A DNA stretch of 64,000 nucleotides from Erigeron canadensis (taxonomy: Eukaryota; Streptophyta; Magnoliopsida; Asterales; Asteraceae). Position 1 is the first letter of the stretch; the number at the start of each line of letters is the position of its first letter. The stretch covers positions 53,256,587 to 53,320,586 of the forward strand of contig NC_057761.1 of NCBI RefSeq assembly GCF_010389155.1. Direction: 5' to 3'. The notes beneath the pieces were generated by a model. It was not told where the DNA came from, made no database searches, and was given only the letters and a program-made list of their open reading frames with translations. Shown in pieces: positions 12,780 through 24,240 of the stretch. The translations under genes and the position numbers were made by a program.

Positions 12780-13428
12780 CATCTCCACAAAAATTTTCCA
12801 AACTCACAATAGATCATAGTTTATTATAGTAGAAAACATGACGATTGAATTTGTGCACAGTTGAGACCTGATTGTACAAAAAAAAAACAATATGCTACTA
12901 TATGATATTTATTAATTTACACAATAATGTTATTGTTTAGCAAAAATGCCAAATCACTCGCATGCCCTTGAAAATTTAATAAATAAAAATAATAAATAAA
13001 TAAAATCTGCTCGTGTTCCAGTGCCTGGAAACTGTACAAACTCAAAATACAATACAATGCATATGCACACCACACATCTTCTAAAATGAAGGCTTACCAG
13101 TAAACCCATAATGCATCAGTACAGCATACCTGTCTCGGTCAAAGGTACAAGTCGGTCAACAACCCTTTTGTTGACCAATATAACCTGATTTGTGTTAGTA
13201 ATTTTACTAACATTGTAATACACACAACATGTACTCGCTAAATTGAAGCCACCCGCCAGATTCTCAACCTTAAAGACCGGTAAGAGCCCTGGACACTTTC
13301 ACCGGACTTCTTTTATACATCCCCAAAGTCGTTTTTGTTTCCGAAACCTTAATTGCTATGCATGTTAGACTTGTACACTCAACGTTTGGACTATATTGCT
13401 CAGTGCCAGACTTCTTTAGAGAAACCCA
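12780..13428. other. Short convergent intergenic region (two 3' UTRs)
   Basis: This stretch lies between the stop codons of two convergent genes and must carry both 3' UTRs and their polyadenylation signals. A/T-rich AATAAA-like runs occur near 12975-13000. No further gene or transposon is recognised. Confidence 0.6.
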
Positions 13429-16400
13429 TTAGAAGTACTTTGAATACCTCTGAGAATCTTGCCAGTGACGCCGGCTCCCACTTCGCTCGAATACAGAATT
13501 TTGGACATCTGTAGCCATTCTTGATGAGTTGCTTCTAGTAAATCTACTGGCTTCATTTCTTCTCTCTTCATCTTCATCGTATTGTGCCCTCTAGAGAAAG
13601 TTTGACGAACAAGTTAACATACATGGAATATATATAATATATATATATTTATATATGGGTGAGATAATTTGAGACCACCTCTTAGTTTAGGACCAACTAG
13701 GACCATTGATTTTTGTACACCATCATCATCTACTACGATATACAAGACTTTTTTGTAAAAACACTAAGACTTTCCAGCGACGGGCCCACAGAAAAATCAT
13801 AAGTTCTTACACATGATTATACAAAAAAGTCGCTGGAAAGTCTTAGTGTTTTTACAAAAAAGTCTTGTATATCGTAATAGATGATGATGATGGTGTGTAA
13901 GTTACGAAAATCAATGGTCCTTTTTTCCACTTTTTTTAGTTGGGTCTCAAATTATATTTCCCCTATATATATATATAGGGGAAATGAGTCCATGTAACTT
14001 ACACATGTGTAAGTTAACTCTGACCACCACCATGATCATCTCCAACCACCACCATGATTTTCCGGCCACCGCGTTGCCGGAAAAACATGTGTAAGTTAAC
14101 TTACACATGTGTAAGTTAACTTACACATGTGTAAGTAACTTACACATGATTTTCCGGTGGCCCGTCGCCGGAAAGTCTTAGTGTTTTTACAAAAAAGTCT
14201 TGTATATCGTAGTAGATGATGATGGTGTGTAAGTTACGAAAATCAATGGACTTTTTTTAGGTGAACTCATTTTATCTTAGAGAGAACCTTGGAAGGGTTG
14301 GAAAGAACAGCATATGCTTCTCCAATCATTTTGAAAAGCCTATCGCCATCTTTGTGGACATTTTCAGCAATTTCCTTCCATAGCCCATCATCTCCATCAT
14401 CACTTCTAACGAGTGACTGCGCAGCCTACATCACCGGGACATGACTATTAGGGAAGGTGAACCCCATATAGAGGTGGCAAAATTATATGGGTCCGGTAAT
14501 GGATAACTTTTAGTACATTTCAGGTGACCTAATTGTGATGTTTTACATCAACCGTTAGCATGTCAAGCGTGATTAATACATGTAAAATCAACCATTCATT
14601 ATAATACAACTTGCACAACTTCAGACCTGTTAGAGATCAAATTGCGTTTGTTTAAAACAATTTAACTTCTATTTAAGATAATATTATGGCAATTTTGACC
14701 TGTTTGGCCCAATTGACCCATTTCATTTTTAACTATTTGACCACAAAGATTAAGCATACATTGAATCGACCCATTCACAAGTAAATGAGTCAAATAGCCA
14801 CCTCTGCTCAACTAAAGTTCAGAAGTGGGGTACAACCTTATCTGGATGATGTCTGAGTGCAGCTTTCCTATATGCCTTTTTAATATCTGGGCCAGAAGCA
14901 GTTGATTCAACTCCCCTGTTAAGTTTAAAATAAACTCATCATTACTTGATCAAAGAACACATTCTATAATGTTACAACGATTGATGAAAATAACTTACAA
15001 TATGATGTACATATTTAACGGGATTCCCTTTCTGGATTGTTCTTCAACATTAGCAAGCTGTAGTTGAGTTTGCTTGAGCTCGTTCACAAGGCTTAATTTC
15101 TCTGACGCTCCAGATAGATCACTCTTTTCTTTCATCTGTGTTGTTAGAAGAGAGACCACTCTCTGTAGATCTTTTAGTGCCTGACCATAGTCTCTAATCA
15201 ACTCATATAAGCTGGCTCGTCTAGATACTGCCTGCATTGTGATTGTTATATAATCAAATCAATTTCTTTTATAACCACTTCCAAAGTAATGAAGAAAAAT
15301 ATGGCCTTTTAAGAAGGAGATGATGGTGTTCATGAGTGCAAATGGTTGCAAAATGCTACTTATGTAATACAGAAACTTGTACTCAATCTCAGGATAGTGA
15401 CAATTTCGACCCATTTACTTATGAATGGGTTAATTTGGGTTGTATTTTATCTCATGGGCAAACAGGTCGCACAGATCAAACAGGTTGAACGTAATCTTGT
15501 TTTTGATGACCTCCCAAATAATCTGTATTTGTTTAGATTTTAAAGATTGAATAGAAATGTTTGTTGGTCAATCGGAGCTGGCCTACTAAGAGCCCCCAAA
15601 AAAATGACATGCAGCCCATCATGTGTTGACCCATTCCATGACCCGCCATCTTGCCACCTCTAACTGATAACACATGACCAAAGGCAACCTGTGAGCTGTG
15701 ACAGGTGCATCACAAGGGTGTCCCATGGGTCACCTTCTAGTTTTAATCTTACAATTAAAAACATGTTGCATAGCAAAAACCTTAAGATAGTTTGAATCGA
15801 GGGCTATAGCTAAACTGCAATCTGCAATGGCATCTGTTATTTGACCCAAGCATCTGTATGCTGCAGCCTGGTTGCAATAACATACTGATGCAAATGGACG
15901 AGATTCAACATTGCATGATAAAGCAGCAGTGTAATGTTCAACTGCTTCTGCATGCTTTCCTGATTTGTATGCTTCATTTCCTGCTGTCTGCACACACAAA
16001 CAGGGATCTAATCATACAGAACTATGCAACCTATGAATTATATATATTGTAATTTGTAGATATACTACTCTGTATAAAGGCTTGGTAATGTGACTGATAA
16101 TGAGCGTTATTTATTTTTTAAATTTTTTTAAAACTAGCTTGTCCATTTCCTATACAATACATCTTTTTATAATAAAAAACAAATGATACCAACGTATAAT
16201 GAACGTTTCATTCTCGATTTCACATATCAGATTTCATAATATTTATGACACTTTTAGCAATCAACAGGCTTGAGGCCAAGAGGTAATTAAGGGGGCAATC
16301 ACCAAAGAGGTTCAAGTCTTCAAGGGTGTGATGTGTTTCTGTGTAAGTTTTCCAATAATAAATAGGAAACCCTTTTGGCAAAGAAGGCATAATAATTTGT

Positions 16401-19400
16401 AGGGCAAAACCAAGGCAGAAATAGTAATTTATGATTGCAAACGTGCTAAAATGGAATATGTTAAATGCGTTCGTGGATGACCAAAGATGCTTTTAAAGTT
16501 TCTAAACCATATAGCCATACCTTATGAGATAAAAGCTCACGTATTTTATCAGCTAAAGGAATTGCTGATTCCTGACTTGTATTTCCTACCCTGAAAAACA
16601 ATTACACAAAAACTTGAGCTTTCTTGTTATCTGATTAAAACCTGCTGAAGAGAAACATTGGACATGAAAAGAAGGAAAAGCCAGTCTTCTGGGTTTACAA
16701 TGTTACATATATAACCACTATAAAGGAGAAGTGATACCTCTCAGAATTAAAGCCTGAATTCTCGTGTTTGTTGATATATTCGAGAGCATCATCTAGCCTT
16801 CCTAAATAAAAGTAGGCTTTAACAATAAGATGTGGTCTCCATGAGTTTGTAGACGTGTTCACTTCATCAGAAGCAAGAGTGTGCTCGCACACCTGAATCA
16901 CTTGTTCATACCTCCGCATCTGCAAAATCAGAAAAAAGTACTCAACATCCATGACATCTGTATAAGATAACTTTTACCCACTTAATCCATGAGATCACGC
17001 AACCACCCCCTAACATATAGCATCACAAATTTTAGCTAGAGGTAGGAAAAAATTGGGCAGATCAGGGGGGTTATTAAATAAGATGTCAACATATATATGT
17101 TTTGTGCAGGTCATGTGGGACAGCAGACGGGTTGGGTTAACCACAAACGCTCTTTGTAGAAACTGTCAACTTTAGCTTTAGGCTTTTGGGCCAATAAGAG
17201 TAAGAGCCCCAAGGAAAGACATAATTATTTTTTGTTAAAAGTCATGTAAACACATAATACCTAGGATTTGATCACTAGACCAGCCTGTTGGGGTTAATTA
17301 TAGCACTGACCATGAAAAGTGCTTCTGCTTTCATCTGAAGCAATTTCTCTGAGCAAGTGCTTATCTGCAACGCTTCACTAATAACTCTCAACACACATTC
17401 AAGATCTTCAGAAGCTCGTCTTTGAAAAAGATCCGTGCATTGGTTAATGCACTCCAGCACTTTCTGGACAAGCAAAAATGGAGAAGAAGATTAAAATATA
17501 TGTCGCTTAGGTCCACTTGTTATTTTTTGTCATTTTGTTTCCTAGAGGGCTTTTTAAATGTGTCAGGTTAAGCGTCCAAACTTTTTTGGCAATGGGGTAA
17601 GGTCAAAACTGAGAAGAAAATGCATATTACCTGTGTCTTTTCCAGCCCCTCAGAGGCCTCTACTATTACTTTCTTGTCCACACTACTATTGGTTCTAGAT
17701 TGCAAGCACTTCATATACTGCTTTTTTGCGTTTTCAGTTTCACCCATAGCAAGGTAACAGCTGCATGTATACAGATATTAACAAGGAATAAATAAGCTGA
17801 AGCTTCAGAGTTCAGAAGTATAAAGAAATGAACATAATGCAATGACATCAAGCAGATTTACATCTGATTGAGTGCCTCGTTGGCCATGAGTAGAGAAAAG
17901 ATGTGCTAAATATAATCATAATGAAAATTAGTTAGCTTTATCGTCCATTTTCATGTAACAAATGATAGTATGCAATAACAGCATACTTCAACATATAAAT
18001 CCAGAAGGAAAGACGTACTGTGCAGCTCGAACTTGGACCTTGAGAAAGTTGGGATCTATTTTGTCAGCCATGAGACAGTCGCTTAAAGCTTCTTTCATCC
18101 TTCTAAGTGAAATCCTAGTTGCTGCACGATTGCTATAGCACAGCATCAAAGCCCTAAGGCAGTTTCTAGATTTCTCATTTTGAGGTACAGAATTTATTCC
18201 TTGTGTGTAACAATCATCCGCTTTTGCTAGATCGCCATTACTATAAGCTTGGTTTCCCCTGATATTAATCACCATCAGCTAGATGTGGCAAAATCAACCT
18301 ATTTATGGACGAACAGCTCGATTTGGGTTGTAATATGCCCCTAAAGGGTAGAATTTTAGCTTTGGTTAAGATAGAAACTGGCAAGCAGATCAAAGGTCAC
18401 CAAAGTAAGCTCGATAAAACATGAACTATTTGCAAAGTTCGAGTCCAACCCCTCCCAACAAGTTTTGACCATTTACCTAACCAGCCCATCATTGCCACCC
18501 ATACTGTAAAACTTTGAATTAACATGCTATTGTTTACTTATAAAAAGAAATGAAATAAAAGACAACACAAGGTAGATTTTCAGACCTCAGTCGCCATTTC
18601 TCGCAGGCTTCCTCTGCTAATTTACTGGAAGACATAGCAATGACATTTTCATGCCTAAAATCTTGTTCACTTACTGGGATGATGTTATACTTCGTTTTAT
18701 GTGATGTAGATAAATCAACGGTTAAGCCATTCCCAGGAGACAAAATAGAAGAGTTTCCCGAAAATGGGAATAACTCTGCAGACATGGAACTGTAAGAATC
18801 GCGAACGATTTTTAGGGGAAGTTTCTTTTTATGACGGATATCTAATGGAAGGTGACTTTGGCTAGATGACAATGCAGCAAACGTAAAGTTGCCCTCGCTT
18901 ACATTTTCTGATTTCGAAGCAAAACTAAACCCACTTTCTTGCCTCCCGGAAGTTGCAGTTGAACTCACATCAGAATCTAGCCCAGTAACAGAAGCATCAC
19001 TACTGTATTCCAAATTTTCAGTTGCAGACTTATAGCTTTCCGTCTCAGAAACTTCATTGATGTAAGGCCCAACAGATTCATCATCCGTTGTGACATTTGA
19101 GGTTACCAAATGTGGTTCACTCGACCCATCAACTTGATCATGATTTTGTGCATCATCGGATGTCACTGAAGCTTCTCTTGAGTAATTATCATTAGCTAGC
19201 TTTTGATCACATGGAGAAATATCCATCGGCGAGTAGGCTTCAAAAGTGTCAGAATTTCCCGACAAACTTCTTCGGCTAAAGCCAAAACCTTCTCTAACCC
19301 TTGATGGACCGACAACAGGTGTTTTCAACTTCCCTTTCTTTTTCCTTAACCTATTATTATCTTTAACCGATTCTTTTCTAGCTTCAAATCTATTAAATTC

Positions 19401-20078
19401 AGAAAACATATTACCCTTCATGTCGGGTGTTTTAAACTCTACAAATGGAGCCCCTATATCATCCAATTTGCTTGTAAACGCAAACTCAGCCATTCTATCA
19501 GATGTACTTGTAAACGTATCCGACCCAAACAATGTTGCATCCTTATGATCTTTAAGGTTCATATTTTTCATCTCATTTTCAATCTCAACCGCCACGTTAT
19601 TATCACTTTTACCAAAATCCTGCAAATTATCATTCTTTACATTTCCTACATTTCTTTCACCTTCAATCGTCATCTTACTAATTTCCTTGGGCAATTCATC
19701 AACCATCAAACTATCATCACCAAATGCACCTTCCTTTTTCATCACATTATCATAACGTTTATCGTCGTCTATCTTCAACTTTGACATATCATCAACAATA
19801 ACATTAGAACCAAAACTCAAATTCCCAAACGCCGATTCCGAACCCCTAAATTGGCTAAACCCTAGACCTTGATCAGCCCCTAAAACCCGACTATCAATCG
19901 GGTAATCATTATTATTAGACTTATAACTATTTGTTTGTTTCCTAAGCTTCATAAGCCTTGGCCTTGAAAGATTCTTACCCGAACCCGTTAAAGCCGGAGA
20001 ATTAAACCCTAAAACTGGATTCATTTCATTAAAACCCGAAAACCCATTATTCGGATTCGAAGATGATGATGAGTTCAT
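13429..20078 (-). CDS. TPR-repeat protein with C-terminal J-domain (DnaJ/Hsp40 type), 11 exons, 1028 aa
   Basis: Exons in transcription order: 18586-20078, 18019-18258, 17631-17760, 17311-17463, 16738-16919, 16521-16590, 15781-15987, 14999-15231, 14837-14915, 14288-14425, 13429-13590. They total 3087 nt in one frame. Residues 1 to about 490 are low-complexity and Ser/Asn-rich. The start is placed at MNSSSSS (20078) rather than an in-frame Met 7 codons upstream, because the family begins near this point. TPR motifs run from about residue 490 to 830 (for example RGNQAYSNGDLAKADDCYTQ and GNEAYKSGKHAEAVEHYTAA). A J-domain follows at about 900-990, with LGVESTASGPDIKKAYRKAA, the HPD motif at 926-928, and the conserved plant insertion GDDGLWKEIAE. 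Such proteins stimulate Hsp70 ATPase through HPD and bind chaperone tails through TPRs. The closest family known to me is Arabidopsis At5g12430. No lesion is seen. The last intron (13591-14287) carries two MITEs. Confidence 0.93.
13656..13964. mobile_element. Foldback MITE, copy A, in the last intron of the TPR/DnaJ gene
   Basis: The left end GGGTGAGATAATTTGAGACC pairs with the right end, whose reverse complement is AGGGGAAATATAATTTGAGA. Inside, the TACAAGACTTTTTTGTAAAA segment occurs twice in opposite orientation around a GGGCCC-containing centre, so the whole element can fold on itself. TA-repeat DNA flanks both sides. A close relative lies at 23895-24240 and a more diverged one abuts it at 13975. 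Superfamily not assigned. Confidence 0.75.
13975..14278. mobile_element. Foldback MITE, copy C, directly adjacent to copy A
   Basis: It begins TAGGGGAAATGAGTCCATG and ends with GGTGAACTCATTTTATCTTA, whose reverse complement resembles the start. Its right half matches copies A and B (AAAGTCTTAGTGTTTTTAC, CTTGTATATCGTAGTAGATG). The left half instead has repeated palindromic ACTTACACATGTGTAAGT units and a diverged GCCGG-rich stem. It appears to be a different subfamily inserted next to, or into the end of, copy A. Confidence 0.65.
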
Positions 20079-21045
20079 ATTTATTTGTAAACAAACCAAA
20101 ATATATAAACAAGTTTCATATGGTCAAAAATAAAAACTAGAAAGACTTATTTTTTCAATCTTGCAGATCAAATCATACAGCAAATATGAATTAATAAATC
20201 AAATGAATAAACAACAAACCTTGAAAGCTGTTAATATTTAATTGTAGTCCTCAAAACCATAAAAAATCTTGTTTATAAAGTTCTATGTTATTCACAGAAA
20301 AACGTCAGATTCGATGTGGGTTTTAAATTACATTTTCTTTTTACTGATTTTCGTGTTCATGTGGCTGGCTGATCGGCCCGGCCGTCCCCATTTCAAAAAC
20401 TTTGCCATTTATTTTTTCAACATGTATTTACTGTTTAGCTACTATGTTTTATGGATCCCATGAATGGTCCTCCAATTTTAATCCATATCTATATAAAAAC
20501 TTTGTATTTCAAAATAGCTTTTCCCGTTATATTTCTAGTCTTACTTTATTCTGGGCCTTGAGGCTAAAAGAATACCAAAATTGCTACATTACTCGTCCAT
20601 TACCACCAATCTACCCGATTATTGGAAATGCAAATATGCATTCTTTGTTTTTTGAGTTATTCTACCATTAATTGCAAATTTGCAATGATACCATGAATTT
20701 TATAATATAACAACAACACAAGATAATTTTGTTCGTAGCTATGAACTACTTAAGTGTGCAGATTATTATAGAAAACATACAAATTTGCAATACATCCATT
20801 AGCTAGCATATTCAACTTACACTGCTACACATATAAGGCTACTAAAGAAATAATGCTTGTTAGAAAAGGGTTTAAAAAATAGCCAATGGGTTGGTGGCCC
20901 ATTGATAAGGTCTTAGACCTTGTAGAAATCCACTAGGGTTCAAATCTTACTTTCTACATTTGTAAGAGTGGATTATTTTTTTTTATTTTTTTTTGGGGGG
21001 GGTTTCGAGAGTCATAATAACACACCGGATGTTGCAAATTTATAC
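20079..21045. other. Upstream region of the TPR/DnaJ gene with duplicated flank
   Basis: Bases next to 20078 should hold the TPR/DnaJ promoter. From about 20518 to 21045 the sequence is similar to 31267-31750, for example GGGCCTTGAGGCTA at about 20553 and 31297, and CTAGCATATTCAACTTACAC near 20804. This is the 3' flank of the small coiled-coil gene, duplicated together with its last exon. A SINE-like insertion (20876-21002) interrupts only this copy. Confidence 0.6.
20876..21002 (+). mobile_element. tRNA-derived SINE-like insertion
   Basis: An A-box-like block (GGTTGGTGGCCCATTGATAA) is followed about 40 nt later by a B-box-like block (GGGTTCAAATC), as in RNA polymerase III promoters of tRNA-derived SINEs. 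The element ends in a long T-rich run plus a G-run. It is absent from the otherwise similar sequence near 31640, so it inserted after that duplication. Flanking target duplications are not clear. Confidence 0.5.
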
Positions 21046-21233
21046 CCTTCATAGAGTTGCTTGTATGTTTCACTCAAATTTTGCGTGACTTCAACTCTAT
21101 CCTTTGGTGGGATATTGTTCTTACTTTCATCTAGTCGACGCTTCACGTCTTTGATTTGATTCTTGAGCTCATTAATCTTCTACAATTTCTTGTTGCACTC
21201 ATTTTGCAAAGTTTCCAGCTCCGGAGATGTTGC
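21046..21233 (-). pseudogene. Broken copy of the small coiled-coil gene at 31695-32158
   Basis: The reading matches exon 2 of the intact gene (ELETLQNE, INELKNQIKDVKRRLDESKN, PPKDRVEVTQNLSETYKQLY). It carries an in-frame TAG at 21180-21182 where the intact gene has a sense codon. The C-terminal residues are lost near the SINE-like insertion. Similarity stops at the upstream splice-acceptor position, so no first exon is present. It is clearly non-functional as a protein gene. Confidence 0.85.
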
Positions 21234-23635
21234 AAAGTAGATTCCAGTTTTATAAAGTTGAGGGACAATTTCAAAAATCACTGAAAGTATACGATAATAT
21301 CTTAACTTTTTCGAGTTTCCAACTCTATCCTTTTGGTTGTTTTCATTTTCAGTTGACTAGATTCGAACCCAAAACACTTTTTTGACTTGGGCTAAATCAA
21401 TCCGCATCCTCATGACCTCAGCATATATAAAAGCAACTTTAAAGCAACGAGTAAATTCGTTAACTACTTGTATAGAACTATAAAGTAATGAAAGCAAAAA
21501 ACTGTTATGTAAATTATTGTTGTGTATGATTATTGGATCATTTACACAGCATATTGCTGTTAGAAAACATAACCATAACCATACACCTATTCATCCCCTC
21601 ATGGGTTCATAAGGACCTTGTTGTTCACTCCGGCTCTGTATAAGTGCAACTCTGTATCTGTAGTTATACGTATCTCCGTCCCAGCAGGTGCAAACAAAGC
21701 ATCTCCTTCCGACACTCTATCTTCACTCGAATTTGTGTGCATTGACCCTTCTTGATATAACCACAAAAACCGATGGACCAGGAAGTGCAGGAAATACAAC
21801 CAACCCACCTTGGTTCAGCAAACAACGGTCAACCTCAAATTCCTCAAAAGGCGATGTGTATCTTCTTACATATGGATTCACAGGAACCCCTTTCAATATT
21901 TCAGGTAATCCCTGATATTACATGATAACATAAGTTACCAAACATTATTACAACATTTGACTAGAGTGTTTGAACAGACTATCAAGTATACCTGCTTATA
22001 TGTGAGCATGGAACAAAGGATTTTGACATCCATGTATTTTGGAGTAAGACCAGCACGCACAACATTATCTGAAGCTGCCATGCACTCGATACACTCGCCC
22101 GTTAGATATGCATGAGGTTCATTTGCTCCTATATATAAGGCATCACCTGGTTCGAGTTTTACTTGATTAAGGAGGAGGGCAGCAAAGACCCCGACATCAT
22201 TGGGGTACTGCTTTTCAAGTTTCAGCACAAGTTCCTCCTTGCTAGTTAACAGCCTTGTCTGATCAAACACATGAAAAGTGGTATTTTTATTACCTAATAT
22301 AGTACAAATAGTATTGATAACTAGTTACTTTCAAAAAAAGAATAGCAGTATTTATCTGGATTATACCTCCTTTTCTCTAGTTAGACGATTAACTAATTTG
22401 AAAAGTGCTTTGGAAATCACTTCTCTGTTAACTGACATGAGTTCAGTGAATATTGCCCGAAGAACTCGCTCTTCTTTGACCTCCCCATTGTACTTGTCCA
22501 TAGCTGGAATTTGGTCTGCACATGCATTGCCAACCACTTCCTTGATCTCGGGAACATTCTCAAGCACAGCATCAAGTTGCTAGCATAAATCAGAAGTATA
22601 ATAACCCGTGACTTTAGTATATAATATAATATAATGTTATTTATAAAATTAAAAAAAAAAAAGAAGAAGAAGAAAGGGATATATAGACATAGATATAGCC
22701 AGATTTTGAAAAGGGGTTGGCTTAGATATTTAGAACGTGATCAAAGCCCATTAACTAACTCTCCACATATCATGTTCTCTATCAGAAAGTTTGGCTGAGT
22801 TGGTTTTAAATATGCTATTGATCTCCATTCGGTTTTTATAATAAAAAATCACAGCTCTCAACTGCGTGGGAACAGAGAGAAAGGAGTGATCAACTGTTGA
22901 GAAGAGGGTGTTTTGTAGTCTGCTATAACTATTTATCTTACGTGTGAGTCAGAGGAGAAGGCAGCACAGCAAGTAGGTTTGATCAACGGGTTTAAGAGTT
23001 AACAAGGAGAGTGTCGTCTTGCTAGGACTCAATATCATCTTGAAGGTATAACTACAGTCGTTCTGGTTTATTAATGATGTGTTCTACTGTTCCTACTAGT
23101 CTTACTTTTAGTCTCGTTAAGCATGTCAGATTTCCGTGGCCGGATATAAAATGTGACATTATAGTTACTGGTTACAAAATCATAGTTTCGGGTTTAGAAT
23201 AAGCATCACATCACATTCTGGTTTAATTAGTGTTGACAAGCCGAGTTATACTAGTCCCGTGATAAATAGTTAGCTAGTATCAAGGAAGGTTAACTGATAG
23301 TAATGTTTTTAATAAGGTTAGGCCTATTATACTATGATATCGATTGGGGCAATTTGAGTGGAGTCAGGACTGTCCAAATGGGTCATCGGGTACATGTACA
23401 ATCTGGGTAAAGGGGGTGACTGCAGGAAATTTATACCAATGTCTAGATATGGTTTCTTTAATCAGTAGGTTATAAACATGTCTACAACTAATATGGTACA
23501 TGAGATAAGAACTTTAATCTGTAACTGTACTGATACATGCTTCATGATCTTTAATATCTTAGCCACGTATGGATACACCAGCAGATTTTATAAAAGTCAA
23601 TGCCAAATTACTGATTTGACGAACTTAATTAGCTG

Positions 23636-23639
<4 letters not shown>

Positions 23640-23672
<33 letters not shown>
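23640..23672. repeat. (TA)n microsatellite in PMI intron 2
   Basis: A pure alternating TA run of about 33 bp within the 3-kb intron between PMI exons 2 and 3. Confidence 0.95.
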
Positions 23673-23675
<3 letters not shown>

Positions 23676-23894
23676 GTCTACTGTCTAATAGTCTAAGAAA
23701 AAGTCAGGTTAGAAGTATTAGCTTCTTAAGTACTTCATAAGCAACCAGAGGTCATGCTTTCAATATAAGATGTAATATTTACCGGTCCTATCTTATTTAG
23801 TGTGAACGTCTAAATACTATCATGCTTTCATGGATCTTAACTACTCGTATTTATTAAAGCTACTGATATGTCGTATATATATGTGTGTGTATAT

Positions 23895-24240
23895 AGGGGT
23901 GAGATATTTTGAGACCACCTCTTATTTTAGGACCAACTAGGACCATTGATTTTTGTACACCATCATCATCTACTACGATATACAAGACTTTTTTGTAAAA
24001 ACACTAAGACTTTCCAGCGACGGGCCCACAGAAAAATCATGTGTAAGTTAACTTACACATGTGTAAGACATGTGTAAGTAACTTACATGATTTTCTGGTG
24101 GGCCCGTCGCCGGAAAGTCTTAGTGTTTTTACATAAAAGTCTTGTATATCGTAGTAGATGATGATGGTGGTGTGTAAGTTACGAAAATCAATGGTTCTTT
24201 TTTGGACTTTTTTTAGTTGGTCTCAAATTATCTTTCCCCT
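23895..24240. mobile_element. Foldback MITE, copy B, in PMI intron 2
   Basis: It begins AGGGGTGAGATATTTTGAGA and ends TCTCAAATTATCTTTCCCCT, a near inverted repeat. The inside is almost the same as copy A at 13656-13964 but keeps a longer centre with CTTACACATGTGTAAG palindromes and both GGGCCC arms. The whole 346 bp could form one long hairpin. It sits in a TG/TA microsatellite. Confidence 0.8.

Noticed and set aside
16261..16345. Possible second SINE in intron 6 of the TPR/DnaJ gene (GAGGCCAAGAGG, then GAGGTTCAAGTCTTC)
   Set aside because: The boxes are degenerate and no tail or target duplication can be read.
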